A DNA stretch of 64,000 bases from Erigeron canadensis (taxonomy: Eukaryota > Streptophyta > Magnoliopsida > Asterales > Asteraceae): NCBI RefSeq assembly GCF_010389155.1, contig NC_057764.1:5146001-5210000 (forward strand), in the 5' to 3' direction. Position 1 is the stretch's first letter. Each line of letters opens with the position of its first letter. The notes below the pieces were generated by a model that ran no database searches, had not been told where the DNA came from, and saw only the letters and a list, made by a program, of their open reading frames with translations. The translations under genes and the position numbers were made by a program. Below, piece after piece: positions 35,082-46,918 of this stretch.

Positions 35082-35325
35082 AACGATTGGAGTGAAATTT
35101 AGGGGTGAATTATGTATATATATAGGTGGGAGGGAGTAAATGACTGAGATACCCCCACGTGAGCTGCACATGGGTGGGTTAACGGCTGATTTCAAACGCC
35201 ACGTTACTGTTGGACCACGAACGCGACATGTGTGATAACACAGGGATGTGTTTCGCGACTTTTCACTTTTTTGTATCAAACTTGCTAAAGGATGGATAAC
35301 ATAGGGACCAAAATGCAATTCGTTC
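35082..35325 (-). repeat. MULE right terminal inverted repeat
   Basis: Inverted partner of 30557-30800. Small indels and substitutions between the arms suggest an old insertion. Confidence 0.9.
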
Positions 35326-35334
35326 ATAATCTTA

Positions 35335-35963
35335 TAAGCGATGTAGTAAGTACTCCCTTTCAACGGAAAGGGGAAATTGTTAGATCAACGGATTTACTAA
35401 GAGTATTGAGGGTATGTTTGCTTTTTTAATCATTAAGTGATTGAATCGATAAAGTAATTGAATGGATAAATAATATCGGTATAGATTAAGCCAATACAGT
35501 TGTTTTCTGTTTATTAAGTAAAAAAACAAACACTTTTAATGACTTAATGGATTAAGTATTTTTGATTAAGTCATGATTGAATTTATTAAGTGTCAACTAA
35601 ATACTATCTTAGTCACTAAAGTATGTCATCAACCGTGAGACAACATTAATTATGTTGACTAAATGATCACTAGCAATCCATGTTGTTAATAACGGTGGTA
35701 TATTAATGACATAACGGTTACACGTAAATACCAGTCAAAATATCGGTTCTAATAATATCTTCAATATTTACCGGTATTTAATGATATCTTACCGGTATTT
35801 AACGATGATATTTGTTGTCTTCCAACTTCCAAGTTTCAACACGAAAAATTCATTTTAACTCCCAAAATTTTGATTTTGTTTATTTTGGCTATTATATGTA
35901 TTTAACTTTGAACATTCGTTTTAAATAATTATACAATTAATTTTACAAAATATATTATTTTTA
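35335..35963. other. Intergenic, no gene seen
   Basis: AT-rich DNA with ACCGGTATTTAA words at 35770-35805. No gene. Confidence 0.5.
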
Positions 35964-36252
35964 CTAGCACCGTACCATCACAATGTCGCGGTTGTGATCG
36001 TGATGACGACTTGGTGGTGTCGGCGACCGGTTGTGATGGTGCAACTATTGGTGGTGGTGACAGTGTCGAGTGGTGTAGTTTGATGTAATTGTAACTGATG
36101 TAGAGATTATTGATCTACAGAGATAGTGTAGATATTCTAGAAGATAAACGACTAATGTTGTAAATTACTTCCTTAAGGGTATAATGGTCATTTCACATCT
36201 CTGTTTTATAACTTTTCAACAAACCTATATAATCTTTATATAGTAGTATAGA
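35964..36252 (-). mobile_element. Short Helitron (289 bp)
   Basis: On the minus strand it starts A|TCTATACTACTATATAAAGA and ends ...GGTACGGTGCTAG|T, matching the TC...CTRR termini and the A/T insertion context. Similar in size and 5' end to the element at 45524. No ORF. Confidence 0.7.
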
Positions 36253-36515
36253 TAATTACCGTTATACCACCGCTCGGTGTTGTAATAATCGGCTGTATCG
36301 ACCGAAATATCGTATTCCATCTCAGGATCGGGCAGTCAGGGAGACGGGATGGATGGATCAGGTCATATATCGGGTCAATGGTGGTTAATGTCGCAGAAGT
36401 CGTTGGATTGGGTCAAATCTCAGAATATCGGTCAAATCTCGGCTTGGATCGGGTCAAAGTCAACAAAACAAAAAATTTCACAAGCTACTAGCCTTTATAA
36501 TTATATTTATTTATA

Positions 36516-36925
36516 CTAGTGAATTTACCCGGGTTCAACCCGGGCGTTTTAATTAAAATTATAAAACTATAAAATATGCATTTAATTTTTGTTAGTAATT
36601 ATAAATCGATATGGGTATGATGAATTGAATAACATAATAATTATAAAAAAAATTTCTTTGTTTGTAATAAAAGATTAGGAATTTTAAATAAGTATTTAGT
36701 GAGCTATTTTTAGTTAAAAGTATTGTAATTATTTATGACATCATAATTAAAATAAAGATCTTTTTAAAAAAAATGAAGACTTGCCACATCACAATTTTTT
36801 AAAATTATTTATGACATCATAGTTAAAATAAAGACTTTTTTTAAAAAAAAAATGTAGACTTACCGCATCATAATTTTTCTAAAAATACTTTTCAAAGACA
36901 ATTGTCTTTTATTTAGTATAAAAGA
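36516..36925 (-). mobile_element. Short Helitron with perfect 3' hairpin (410 bp)
   Basis: On the minus strand it starts A|TCTTTTATACTAAATAAAAG and ends with the hairpin CCCGGGTTGAACCCGGG, then TAAATTCACTAG|T. The interior contains a tandem duplication (ATTTATGACATCATARTTAA at about 36732 and 36806). Confidence 0.75.
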
Positions 36926-37138
36926 TTTGTCAATTTTTTAAATAAGTTATACAAATGTTCAAAATTTATGAGTTTTTAATCTATTTCTAAATTTTTAATA
37001 CATATATTTTCATAAATTATTATTATTATTCACTCTCCACTTAATCCGATATCTCCTCGATTTTTCAAAATATCCTGTCTTTTCACCTCATCGATTTGAT
37101 CTCGATCCACAAGTTCTACAACCCGCCACTGCTACAAC

Positions 37139-37961
37139 TAGGGATGCACAAAATAATCGGTTAACTTAACCGACCCGGTGCAAAACCGGTTAACCAAACC
37201 GGTTAGGAATCGATTATTACTATTTCGGTTATAGGTTATTAATAATCGTAGGTTAGGAATCCATTAGGACTCTCAAAGCATAAATCGGTTAATAATCGGT
37301 TAATCAATAACCGGTTATTTTTACTTAAAAATAACCTATAACCGGTTAACCACTTATATATTAATAATATTTATATTATTTATATATTATTATTTACTTA
37401 CATGAATAACATATAGACGACACAATACATATGCGGCTCCTAAAACCCAATAAGTTCCTTTCCTTATTCCCAAAATTCTAAAAACCTAAATTCCCAAAAT
37501 TCCTTCGATCGATTGATCAATAACCCTCAGCACAAAAATCAATTTATTTATCAATCGTCCAACCGATCCAATACATTCAAGCGATTCAACCATTCATTGG
37601 ATTTATCCCAAAAACCTAAATTCCCAAATCCTTCGAATAACCCTCAAGCAAAAAAATCAAAACTGAAAACAGGTATTTGTTCTATTTTCTGATATAGTAT
37701 GCTGCGTTCAGTTGACCATAATACAGGTATTTGTTCTATTTTCTTGCATAGGTTAATAAAAACTGAAAACAGGTTAACCTGTTTCGGTTAACCGGTTTAT
37801 AATAACCATAATCGGTTACACAGGTTAATGATTTTCTCTCCAATAATCGGTTAATAACCGATATAGGTTAACCGAAATCGATTAATTTTTAAAAAAAAAA
37901 TAACCGTAACTAGTTATTACTAAAAATTAACCTAACCGGTTAACCTATATTTGCACCTCTA
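37139..37961. mobile_element. Non-autonomous hAT element (823 bp)
   Basis: Flanked by a perfect 8-bp duplication GCTACAAC (37131-37138, 37962-37969). The ends are TAGGGATGCA and (complement) TAGAGGTGCA. The subterminal 200 bp on each side are packed with AACCGGTTAA-type palindromes. The interior has no transposase. Confidence 0.9.
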
Positions 37962-38319
37962 GCTACAACTGATAAGTATCAATCATCGACCGTTATAACC
38001 GATATGTGTAACAACATAGTTGGAAATCATTAACCAATGCATCATCAATCAGAAGGATGACTATGTTTGACAAATAATTGATTAGTTTTAAGAATGAATC
38101 AGATGAATGAAGTTGATTCAATCTTCAAGTTGATCCTTAATTTTTGAATTAAAACTAAAAATTGTGATTTAAAAATTAAATTTGAATTTTGACTTTATAT
38201 TAAATCAAATAAGTGACTAGATCAATATTAAATGGTCTTAAATTAAAGAGATGCCGCGAGGTGTCAATGTTGAGTGTTGACTATTAGTCTATCACCACAT
38301 AAAGGCAAGTCTACTTTTA

Positions 38320-40890
38320 ATACGAAAACGACATATGTCATTTGGGCGTTACCCTGAAAGACATTATATTTGTTACGACTTAATAAAAAAAATTATTTAA
38401 ATTTATTAAACTAAATTTTTGATAGAAATAACAAAATGTATAGAAATAAGTATATTAGTTACGACATTTTGATAATGATGAGATAATGCGTTACAAATAG
38501 GTGTGCGTTCATGTATCAAGGTTAACATACCACAAACTGTTTGAAGAAAACATGTATTATTTAAATGATTAAGAATAAAACAAAAGTTGACATTTGTCAG
38601 TTAAAAAGTTAGCATTAAAAGTTTTGTGTGAAAATGAAAGTAGTTCGCATAAAAGTTTAGTGCTAAAATTGTAAGGGTTTAAAATGATGTGGTAAAAATA
38701 AAAAGAATAAAAAGAGTACTATTCTTTGAATGCGATTGTTAAAAAACGAACAATAAACTATTTGTGTGAAAGTGAAAGTAGTTCGCATGATAATTTAGTG
38801 CTAAAAGTGTAAGACGCTAAAATGTTGTGGTGAACATAAAAGAAAATCAAAATGTATAAATATTTAGTGTTAAAAGTGTAAGAAGATGAAATGTTGTGGT
38901 GAAATAAAAGAAAACCAAAAAGTATAAAATCTAGTGTTAAAAGTGAAAAGAGTTAAAGTATTGTGATAAAAATAAAAATAATAAAAACTTTGTGGTAAAA
39001 ATATAAAAAAAACAAAAATTATAAAAGTTTAGTGCTAAAAGTGTAAAGAGTTAGACTATTGTGGTGAATATAAAAAGAAAAAAAAAGTTTGTGGTGAAAA
39101 TAAAAGAAAATAAAAAGGTATAAAAGTTAAGTGCTAAAAGTGTAAACAGTTAAAGTGTTGTGGTAAAAATAAAAAGAAAGAAAATTAAAAAGTATAAAGT
39201 TTAGTACTAAAAAGTGAAAAATGCTAAAGTATTGTGGTGAAAACAAAAAGAATAAAAATGTTTTGGTGAAAATAAAAGAAAATCGAAAAGTATAGAAGTT
39301 AGTATTAAAAGTGTAAAGAGTTAAAATATTGTGGTGAAACTAAAAAGAATAGAAAGTTTGTTGTGAAAATAAAAGAAAATAAAAAGGTATAAAAGTTTAG
39401 TGTTAAAAGTGTAAAGAGTTAAAGTATTGTGGTGAAAATAAAAAGAAATTAAAGTTTACTATTCTTTGCACGCGAATCCGTATATATATATACGAGATAT
39501 GTCACCCGGGCGTTGTCCCGGGAGACATTACAATTGTTAACGATTTACTCGTAATAATCAGTAAAAGCTTTGTGTGAGTAAAAGTAGTTCGCAAAAAGTT
39601 TAGTCTAAAAGTGTAAGAGGCTTAAATATTGTGGTAAGATTAAAAGAAAAACAAAAGGTACAAAAATTCAGTGCTAAATATGTAATTGTTAAAATGTTGT
39701 GGTGAAAAAAAAAGAATAAAAAGGTTACCCTTCTTTGCACATTACAGTAAAAAAAAACAGTGAAAGTTTTGTATGAAAGTAAAAGTAGTTCGCATAAAAG
39801 TTGGGTGCTAAAAACGTAAGAGGCTAAAATGTTCTGGTGAATATAAAAGAAAATAAAAAAGTATAAAAGTTTAGTACTAAAAGTGTAAGGGATTAAAATG
39901 TTGCTGTCAAAATAAAAAGAATAAAAAAGGTACTATTCTTTGCACGTGACAGTTAAAAAACAAACCATAAAATTTTTGTGTGAAAGAAAGTAGTTCGTAT
40001 AAAAGTTTAGTGCTAAAAGTATAAGAGACTAAAATCTTGTGGTTAAAATAAAAGAAAATCAAAAAGTACAAAAGTTTGTGCTAAAAGTGTAAATAGTTCA
40101 AATATTGTGGTGAAAATAAAATGAATAAAAAGTTTATTATTCTTTACACGTTTTTCCGTACATTTTTTTTTAATATATATGTTAAATAGTTTGTTGCTAA
40201 AGTGTAAGAGGCTAAAATGTTGTGATTAAAATAAAAGATTATCAAAATGTATGAAAGTTTAGTGCTAAAAGTATAAAAAGTTAAAATATTGTGATGAAAA
40301 TAAAAAGATTAAAAAGTTTACTAACAGTTATTAAATTTTAGTGCTAAAATTGTAAAAAGTTAAACTATTGTGGTGAAAATAAAAAATATTAATCTTTACA
40401 CGTTTTCCGAACTTTAAAATAAAAGAAAATAAAAAAGTATGAAAGTTTAGTGCTAAAGTGTAAATAGTTAAAATATTGTGGTGAAAATAGAAAGAATAAA
40501 AAGTTTACTAAAAAACATTATAGTTTAGTAATAAAAAGTATACTATTCTTTACTAAAAAGTATTATAGTTTAATGCTAAAAGTATAAAGATTGAAACTTA
40601 TGTGGTGAAAATAAAAAGAATAAAAAGTTAAAAGTGTAAAGATTGAAACTTTTGTAGTGAAGATAAAAAGAATAGAAAATATACTATTCTTTATTAAAAA
40701 ATATTATAATTTAGTGTTAAAAGTGTAAAGATTGAAGCTTATGTAGTGAAAATAAAAAGAATAAAAAAATAAAAAGTATACTATTATTTACTAAAAAGTA
40801 TTATAGTTTAGTGTTAAAAGTGTAAAGATTGAAATTTATGTGGCGAATATAAAAAGAATAAAAAGTATACTATTCTTTACACGTTGATTA
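38320..40890. repeat. AT-rich degenerate minisatellite in two hairpin-headed blocks
   Basis: A unit of roughly 70-110 bp recurs about 25-30 times: AAAAGTTTAGTGCTAAAAGT, GTAAGAGGCTAAAATGTTGT or a variant, GGTGAAAATAAAAGAAAATA, sometimes closed by TACTATTCTTTRCACG. Two related headers occur: 38322 (GACATATGTCATTTGGGCGT) and 39493 (CGAGATATGTCACCCGGGCG, with a CCCGGG-6-CCCGGG hairpin). Related TACTATTCTTTACACG words reach about 41450. No coding potential. The 39493 header resembles the 3' end of the Helitron at 20355 read on the minus strand. Confidence 0.8.
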
Positions 40891-41209
40891 TGCAAGGATT
40901 AGGATGAGTGTATTGTACCGGCATCATATGAATCATACGTGGTGAGTTGATAGATATTCAATTATGGTACCGAGGCTAGAATTCCCTTCATTACCCTTAT
41001 TTTTAAGATAAAAACTTAAAACTTAAAAAAAAACTTATAAACCCCAAAAATTTAAAAAGAGAGATGGGTATGGACAAACATTTAAAAACCAAAAAAGTGG
41101 AAAAAGATATAGGTGGGGAAAAAAAAAGTTACTGTAGTTTGCACGAAAACCAAAGTTTTATTTTTAATATATATTAATATCAACTATATATTATTAGTAT
41201 TAATAACGA

Positions 41210-41325
41210 CATTTCTGTAACCTAGTGGTAAGGAAAAACACTTGGTGATCTTAAGGTGTCAAGTTCGATTCCTGCTTGATGCAGTCTAGACACATATGTG
41301 AAGTTTAAATTAAAAAAAAAACTTA
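41210..41325 (+). mobile_element. tRNA-derived SINE-like sequence
   Basis: Has an A-box-like GTAACCTAGTGGTAAGG (about 41216-41232) and a B-box AAGTTCGATTCCT (about 41260-41272), about 40 bp apart, then a body ending in an A-rich tail (about 41308-41330). It does not fold into a complete tRNA cloverleaf, so a SINE head is more likely than a tRNA gene. Confidence 0.55.
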
Positions 41326-42150
41326 AAAAAAAAATTTACAAACCAAAAATTTTAAAAAATAAATTGGTAAGGACAACATTTAAAAAACAAAAAAGAAGGA
41401 AAAAGATATAAGTGAGAAAAAAAAATAAAATTAGATACTATTCTTTACACGTATATCGAAGATTTGTTTTTAATATATATATAATGTCCCATTTAAGGAT
41501 GGACTATAACATTACACATTTTTTTATGTATTTCACCAACATAGCTAACTAACACAAGTTAAAAGCCTATAATGTTGAATGTATAACTATTGGAGTACTA
41601 TACTAATTAATAACACCAACAAAATGTTGACTACCAAATCCACCGATCCACGTCAACATCTAAGATCTCGAAGGCCATTGCGAGGGCGTCTATAAGGTAA
41701 TGGTTGGTGAAGAACATAGACTTTCTTTTTTGAAGATCTTGAACATTTTGATACACGTGTAAACGACAACTCGTAAAGTCTGTTCTTCATTGTAACCTAT
41801 GTGCTAATGTATTTTAGGTGTGAGAATCTTGTAAGTTCAAGATTTCTAGTAACAAATGAGTCTTGTTATAATGTATCAGACTTGTATTAAGGTCACTTAG
41901 ATTTACGTTGTAAAACTCACACGTAAATTAATACGAGTATATTAAGAGTTGACATTCAGAAAAGTACTTTCTTGTGTTTATTATTTAAATTTCTTTAAGC
42001 CATTTATAAGTCAAAATTATTGTAAGTAGTTAAACTAAAAACTATATATATATCCTTCAACTTCAATATATATGAGGTTCCTCTCTATCCCTAAGTCTAA
42101 ATATATGATTTTTTTTTTTAACAAAATTCAAGCATCACATGATTGGTAGA

Positions 42151-42466
42151 AGAGCACCCCCAATGGGTATAGCATTCGAGGGTATTGGGCAACGAATATG
42201 GTGCACACCATTGGATATACATCGTATTCCTCCGTATTCGTAGTGTATTGGACCCATATGTAGTGGTGGCTACCACAATTGTATTGGAACGTAATTAGAG
42301 AACTTTTGTTTGGAATTAATGTTTTGGAATGTATTAGAATGTACTCGTATTGGTTATTGGGTGTGAATGAGTGAAAAATATATTAAAAAAAAGAAGTTTA
42401 ACTGATGTGACACTGAAATGAAAATATATTGGATCTATTGGGTGTGACCATTGGGGTACGTGCTCT
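42151..42466. mobile_element. MITE (about 316 bp)
   Basis: Inverted ends AGAGCACCCCCAATGGGTA and (complement) AGAGCACGTACCCCAATGGT. The interior repeats GTATTGG/ATTGGGTGTG words. The target duplication is unclear, so the superfamily is not certain. Confidence 0.6.
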
Positions 42467-42657
42467 AATAAGTTAGTGCATGTTGTTTGTCAAAAAAAGT
42501 ACATATGTCGGGCATAGTAGCATCCAGTACCACATTTTTAGTTCCAAGTTCATGTACCTTCAAGAGTGGTAGGGCATTATATGCCTTTAACAAGACCAGC
42601 CATACCATGTGATTCTGATGTCAACTCATTGAGTATTCTATATGATTCAGGTGGATA

Positions 42658-42750
42658 TGTCTCTGTAAGACATAAGATCTCACTTTCTATTTATAGGTAT
42701 AAAAATAAAAATACATATAAATTTTCCCCTTCTATATATATATATATAAA
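42658..42750 (+). promoter_or_regulatory. SAUR1 promoter: AuxRE core and TATA box
   Basis: TGTCTC (42658-42663) is the core auxin response element bound by ARF factors; TATATAAA lies at 42743-42750. The SAUR start codon is 122 bp after the TATA box. The TGTCTC hexamer can occur by chance, so its role is inferred from the gene downstream. Confidence 0.5.
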
Positions 42751-42871
42751 CAAAGTTTTCATCAACTATATTTATCCTAACAATATTGTATCCTCTCAAG
42801 TCACTATATTCTCTAGTCTAGCTATCTTACTTCTAAATCCTCCAGAAAGTTCTTTTTATATATTAAGAAAA

Positions 42872-43159
42872 ATGGGAATGGGAATAATCAAGATCACTAA
42901 TGCTAAACAAAAGCTAAATAAGAAGGGATCTTTAGGTGCTAATAAAGATTTCCCAAAGAAAGGTCATTTTGCAGTTTATGTAGGTGAAATGCAGAAGAGA
43001 TTTGTCATCCCTTTATCTACCTTAAACCATCCTTTATTCCGGGATCTTTTACATTGGGCCGAAGAAGAATTTGGTTTCGACAACTCAGAGGGCGGTCTAA
43101 AAATTCCGTGCAACGTTGATTATTTTGAAGGTCTAGTTTCGCTAATAAGTTCTAGTTGA
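42872..43159 (+). CDS. SAUR family protein 1
   Basis: Small auxin-up RNA protein of 95 residues. Family members inhibit PP2C.D phosphatases and promote cell expansion. The SAUR core is present: FPKKGHFAVYVGE (about residues 28-40), KRFVIPLSTLNHPLFRDLL, EEFGFDNSEGGLKIPC, and a short C terminus. The open frame extends 102 codons upstream, but that part has no family similarity and contains the TATA box. ATG 42872 (AAAATGGGA) gives the family's usual length and a basic N terminus. No intron, as usual for SAURs. The relative at 46919 suggests a dispersed local pair. Confidence 0.92.
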   Translation: MGMGIIKITNAKQKLNKKGSLGANKDFPKKGHFAVYVGEMQKRFVIPLSTLNHPLFRDLLHWAEEEFGFDNSEGGLKIPCNVDYFEGLVSLISSS

Positions 43160-45523
43160 TGTAATTGTAATGATGAAAGTCATTCAGTTAGAATTACATT
43201 TTAACTCTAGTATGCTGCTCTTTAATTTTAAAGATGCATGGAATTAAATTAATCACTTCATTTTTGTATGCGTATGTAATGAAATCAGTAAGGCAACAGA
43301 CCTTCATTGTATAGATAGTGTTCTCAATACTAATTAAGTAGATATGACCGGAACAAAACAACCAAAATAATTTTCTTACTTCTAATTAGCAAGTCTTAAT
43401 AGATAATCAATGACTTCTCCTCACGATCACAAACTGAACGAAACTAAACAAAATAAATAAAGTACATCATTTGGTACTAGCTCGGACATATATTTAATTG
43501 CACGAAGTTTTTATATGTAATTCGTTCAAAAAATTTTTTTTTTTTTTTTAGTGTTATTTCTGGATATTGTGATTTTCAATTTTTGACCCCCTATTTTCTT
43601 TAGCTAGCTAGTATTAATTAAGTAAGTCTAGATCCCGTCACTTGAACCCGTTGTCTGTTACCTCAAGCTTCACCACTACATATAAATTTGCGACATGGTT
43701 TTCATCGTTAATGGAATGTTTAATATATCTACTATTATTAATTAATTCCATCTATCTTATCTTCTTGCTATTCAACTCACTTGTATGTCCTTATTGGTAT
43801 CTTAGTATGTATGTCCTTAATTTTCACAAACTTTTTGTTTTGACATACTAATTTATTAGAAATTAATTTTCTTCAAACAAGAATTTCGTCTCCTCTTCGT
43901 TGGCTAGTAGCGTAACCATAATCCATATAAATACTTAGACCAAAATCTTAGATTTCTTATAAAAGTTTTACTTTCTTTTTTTCATTCATATATAATGGAG
44001 TTAATAAAACAATTGGTCGTGGGTTCTCAAAAGTTGACAATATCATTTGGTTTACGATGGTTCGACCTCTTTTTCGTTATGATAATATGTATCAAGTTCT
44101 TATTGTATGATCATTTAGAAAGGTGCCTGCAAGAAGGTTGCATTACTCTTCTTATCAAGCTCCTAAATTTCTTTATTGCCAAGTGGTTTCAGTTCAGATA
44201 CTTGTCACCAATATTGCCACCACCATTTTTAGGTAAATGTATGTTTTGGATTGTGCTTTCTCGAAGTATTGTTGCATTGTACTGCTCATAATAATCAGTA
44301 ATAATATATATATATATATATATATACATATATACGGATCGAGTAGAATGTTAAATAAATGACAAGTTATTCACAATTTACTTTTTGTAATAAATACTGC
44401 AGCTTTTGAGTGATTGAAAAGAAAGACTTTACCTCTTCAATTTACAAACACATAATGCTCCAATTTTATAAAGTTACTATAACTTTATATTAATACGGAG
44501 AAAGGTTAGGTAAAGCATGCAATACCTATTTTAGGTAAAACATGGGGGGATTATGTAAAATTCAGGGAGAGGTTATATAAAATTCAGGGGAGGGGGCTAT
44601 GTATGTTTATCAAATTCAAAGGTTTAATTTGTAACTTTGTTTAAAATAACAATACCTAATCTTAGGTAAAGTTTATAATACGGATCATTTTCTCTATTAA
44701 TATATACAATCAGAAGCCTCAATTTTTAGAAACGGGCTTTGCCTATAACATTACAAGAAAACTGATTTGGGTTGGAACCACATTAGTGTGACCATCATTG
44801 ACCGTTTGTCATTTTTGATATGATATTTTATGATAACTGAAATTTATGATGAGCGTATTTACTCTTAAAAACATATTATAGGGTTTATCATTAGGTGATC
44901 GAAACTAAGAGGACTAACAGTGCACACATTAAACACTAAAAATGTTGAATATGTAAATATTCTCATTATAAATAGAGAGTCATTAACTCTAAGTAAAGGT
45001 TGATCACACACTAATCTTTCAACTAAATTCGTGTGCCTCTCCTCTCATAAATTTGTGCATTACTTCCATCCGAATTTCTCATCCCATTATCACTTAATCA
45101 TCTTGTCTTGGTAATCCGAAATCAATGAAAAACATGTTTAATGCCCTTACAGGTTCCACAGAATTATCTAGTGAGTTTTATCACTTGGATCGAATCATGT
45201 TTATTCCAACACGAACTAAAATATTAGATGCTACTATAATATTAGATCAAAATTTACAATATCAATGAATTATCGGTTTTGATTCTTCTAAGGACAGCCC
45301 TATGACTAATTATGGCAACTAAATATAAATACGTGATGAGTTGAGACATTGACATATGGATGAGCCGAAAATCCCGAGTCCCCTCCCGGTATCATTCCGA
45401 TTCCGGTATCAAAAAGTGGTATCGAGTCTCAAGTGGGATCGATATCAAGATCGGGATCGGTATTCAATTTCGATGGTTTTCGGGATTGGGACCGATACGG
45501 TACGGGCATTAAAACTCTATATA
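43160..45523. other. Intergenic, no convincing gene
   Basis: AT-rich. An open frame of 98 codons (43995-44291) with hydrophobic stretches has no recognised family and may be chance. A (TA)n run lies at about 44305-44328, and a CATTACAAGAAAACTG word at about 44751 recalls a CACTA end but lacks a partner. 45360-45510 is rich in CGGTATC/GATCGG words. Confidence 0.45.
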
Positions 45524-45806
45524 TCTATACTATATTATAAAAAAAAAAATAGCCCTTTTTTATTTTTGGTAATGTTAAAAATATGTAATATTTTCACTTA
45601 ACACCCCTTAAATTACTTTCATATACACTATCCTCTTAACATTAATGATTAAATTACACTGTCAGTCCTTTATCATTTAAAATATGTCCATTAACCTTTT
45701 ACATCAATTATATACACAACTCACTGTCGCTCCACCACCAACAGTCGTCCAACCATCACACCGTCGCCGTCACGACCACCACCGCATAGCGCGGGTACCG
45801 TACTAG
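45524..45806 (+). mobile_element. Short Helitron (283 bp)
   Basis: Starts A|TCTATACTATATTATAAAA and ends ...CCGCATAGCGCGGGTACCGTACTAG|T, with a small GC hairpin (CCGC-5-GCGG) before the CTAG terminus. There is no target duplication, as expected for insertion between A and T. No ORF. Confidence 0.75.
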
Positions 45807-46855
45807 TGGTGTTAAATATAGTTTAATTACCTTACAGCCAAATTTTGATGTTTTACAAAAATTTTAATACAGATAATTAGAAACACATTTACTTTGTTGT
45901 TTTTGTTGTAATGTCTTAAAAAAGACGCCCAAATGTGATAATTGTATCTCCGCCACGCAGGAATTCAAACTACCTATTTACCATTAATAGAACAGATCTG
46001 CCAAATTCACCCATTTATATTTTTAGTAAAATAAATGAGAGTGATTCCTATTATAGTATTTTTGATAAATTTTACTCATACTTAAAAGCAAACTATCTCC
46101 TTCTCTCAAATAATGAACCCTTCTACCTAAAATATCATTTCCTTATTATTACTACACCTACTTTCATAATTAATGTTCCAAAAATACCCTTAGTAAAATA
46201 ATATAAAAAATCTATTTCCCTATTCTGAATATAACTACAATACCTTCTTTTATATCAATTTTTACATCAATAACCTACACTATTCGCCCCGTCAGTCGTT
46301 GCTGCCACCACAACAACGTCGTCTTTACCGTCACCACTTTCCTCTAGTGGTAATTCGATCAAATTTCATTTCAATTTTTGCATATATCCATTGTTTATTT
46401 AACATATAACCTTTGATAAAGGCAAAACTATCATCCTCTATCCCTGTCTTGGTCATATATGGATCGGGTTTTGTTTATGATGTTTCTGTTATCTAACATA
46501 TAACCTTTTGTTGTACTGAAACAATCTTTTGATAAGTTAAGTAATTAAGTAATCGATTCTAAATTTCTAATTAAGCAAGCAATACATTTATATATAATTT
46601 TATTTATGATAAAAAAAAATACTAAAGCAAATCATATATGCAATTTGATTTACAATTACCTGTCTGATATTCATATAATAATGGATTTAGTGCATTAGAT
46701 TAATCAATACAACTCAAGAAGTCTTGGCGTGATCAGCAAGAGAAGATTTGAAGATTAATTAAATAGCCAAACCATGTTACGGTTCACATGAAGAATTGAA
46801 GTCCCATAACGTAACCATAACAACTTGTTAATAATTCCCATTTGGGCACAAATAC
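45807..46855. other. Intergenic / SAUR2 upstream
   Basis: An 88-codon open frame (45935-46201) has no recognised domain. 46200-46350 resembles the interior of the Helitron at 45524 (CCACCACAACAACGTCGTC type) without clear ends. Confidence 0.4.
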
Positions 46856-46863
46856 TATAAATA
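46856..46863 (+). promoter_or_regulatory. SAUR2 TATA box
   Basis: TATAAATA, 56 bp before the SAUR2 start codon, in a CTATAAATAC context typical of plant core promoters. Confidence 0.65.
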
Positions 46864-46918
46864 CAAGCATCAAACATCATACACGGCACAACTATCATAA
46901 TTAAGAATCTGTGAATAT

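Larger units (their letters stand above)
30557..35325 (-). mobile_element. Mutator-like element (MULE), 4769 bp, decayed but complete
   Basis: Flanked by a perfect 9-bp duplication ATAATCTTA (30548-30556, 35326-35334). The long terminal inverted repeats (about 244 bp each) begin GAACGAATTGCATTTTTGGT on the left, with one base fewer on the right. The interior holds a minus-strand MURA-type transposase pseudogene and a convergent plus-strand GRF zinc-finger pseudogene. Confidence 0.95.

Noticed and set aside
38320..40890. CRISPR-like array
   Set aside because: The units are diverged, repeat and spacer cannot be separated, and the context is plant nuclear DNA.
41210..41290. Possible tRNA gene
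   Set aside because: A and B boxes are present but no complete cloverleaf or acceptor stem; an A-rich tail favours a SINE.
42566..42871. Upstream open frame joined to SAUR1
   Set aside because: No SAUR similarity and it contains the TATA box; ATG 42872 fits the family's length.
43995..44291. 98-codon plus-strand ORF with hydrophobic stretches
   Set aside because: No recognised domain or neighbour support; the length is possible by chance in AT-rich DNA.
44745..44775. CATTACAAGAAAACTG, similar to a CACTA end
   Set aside because: First base altered, no subterminal repeats and no partner end found.
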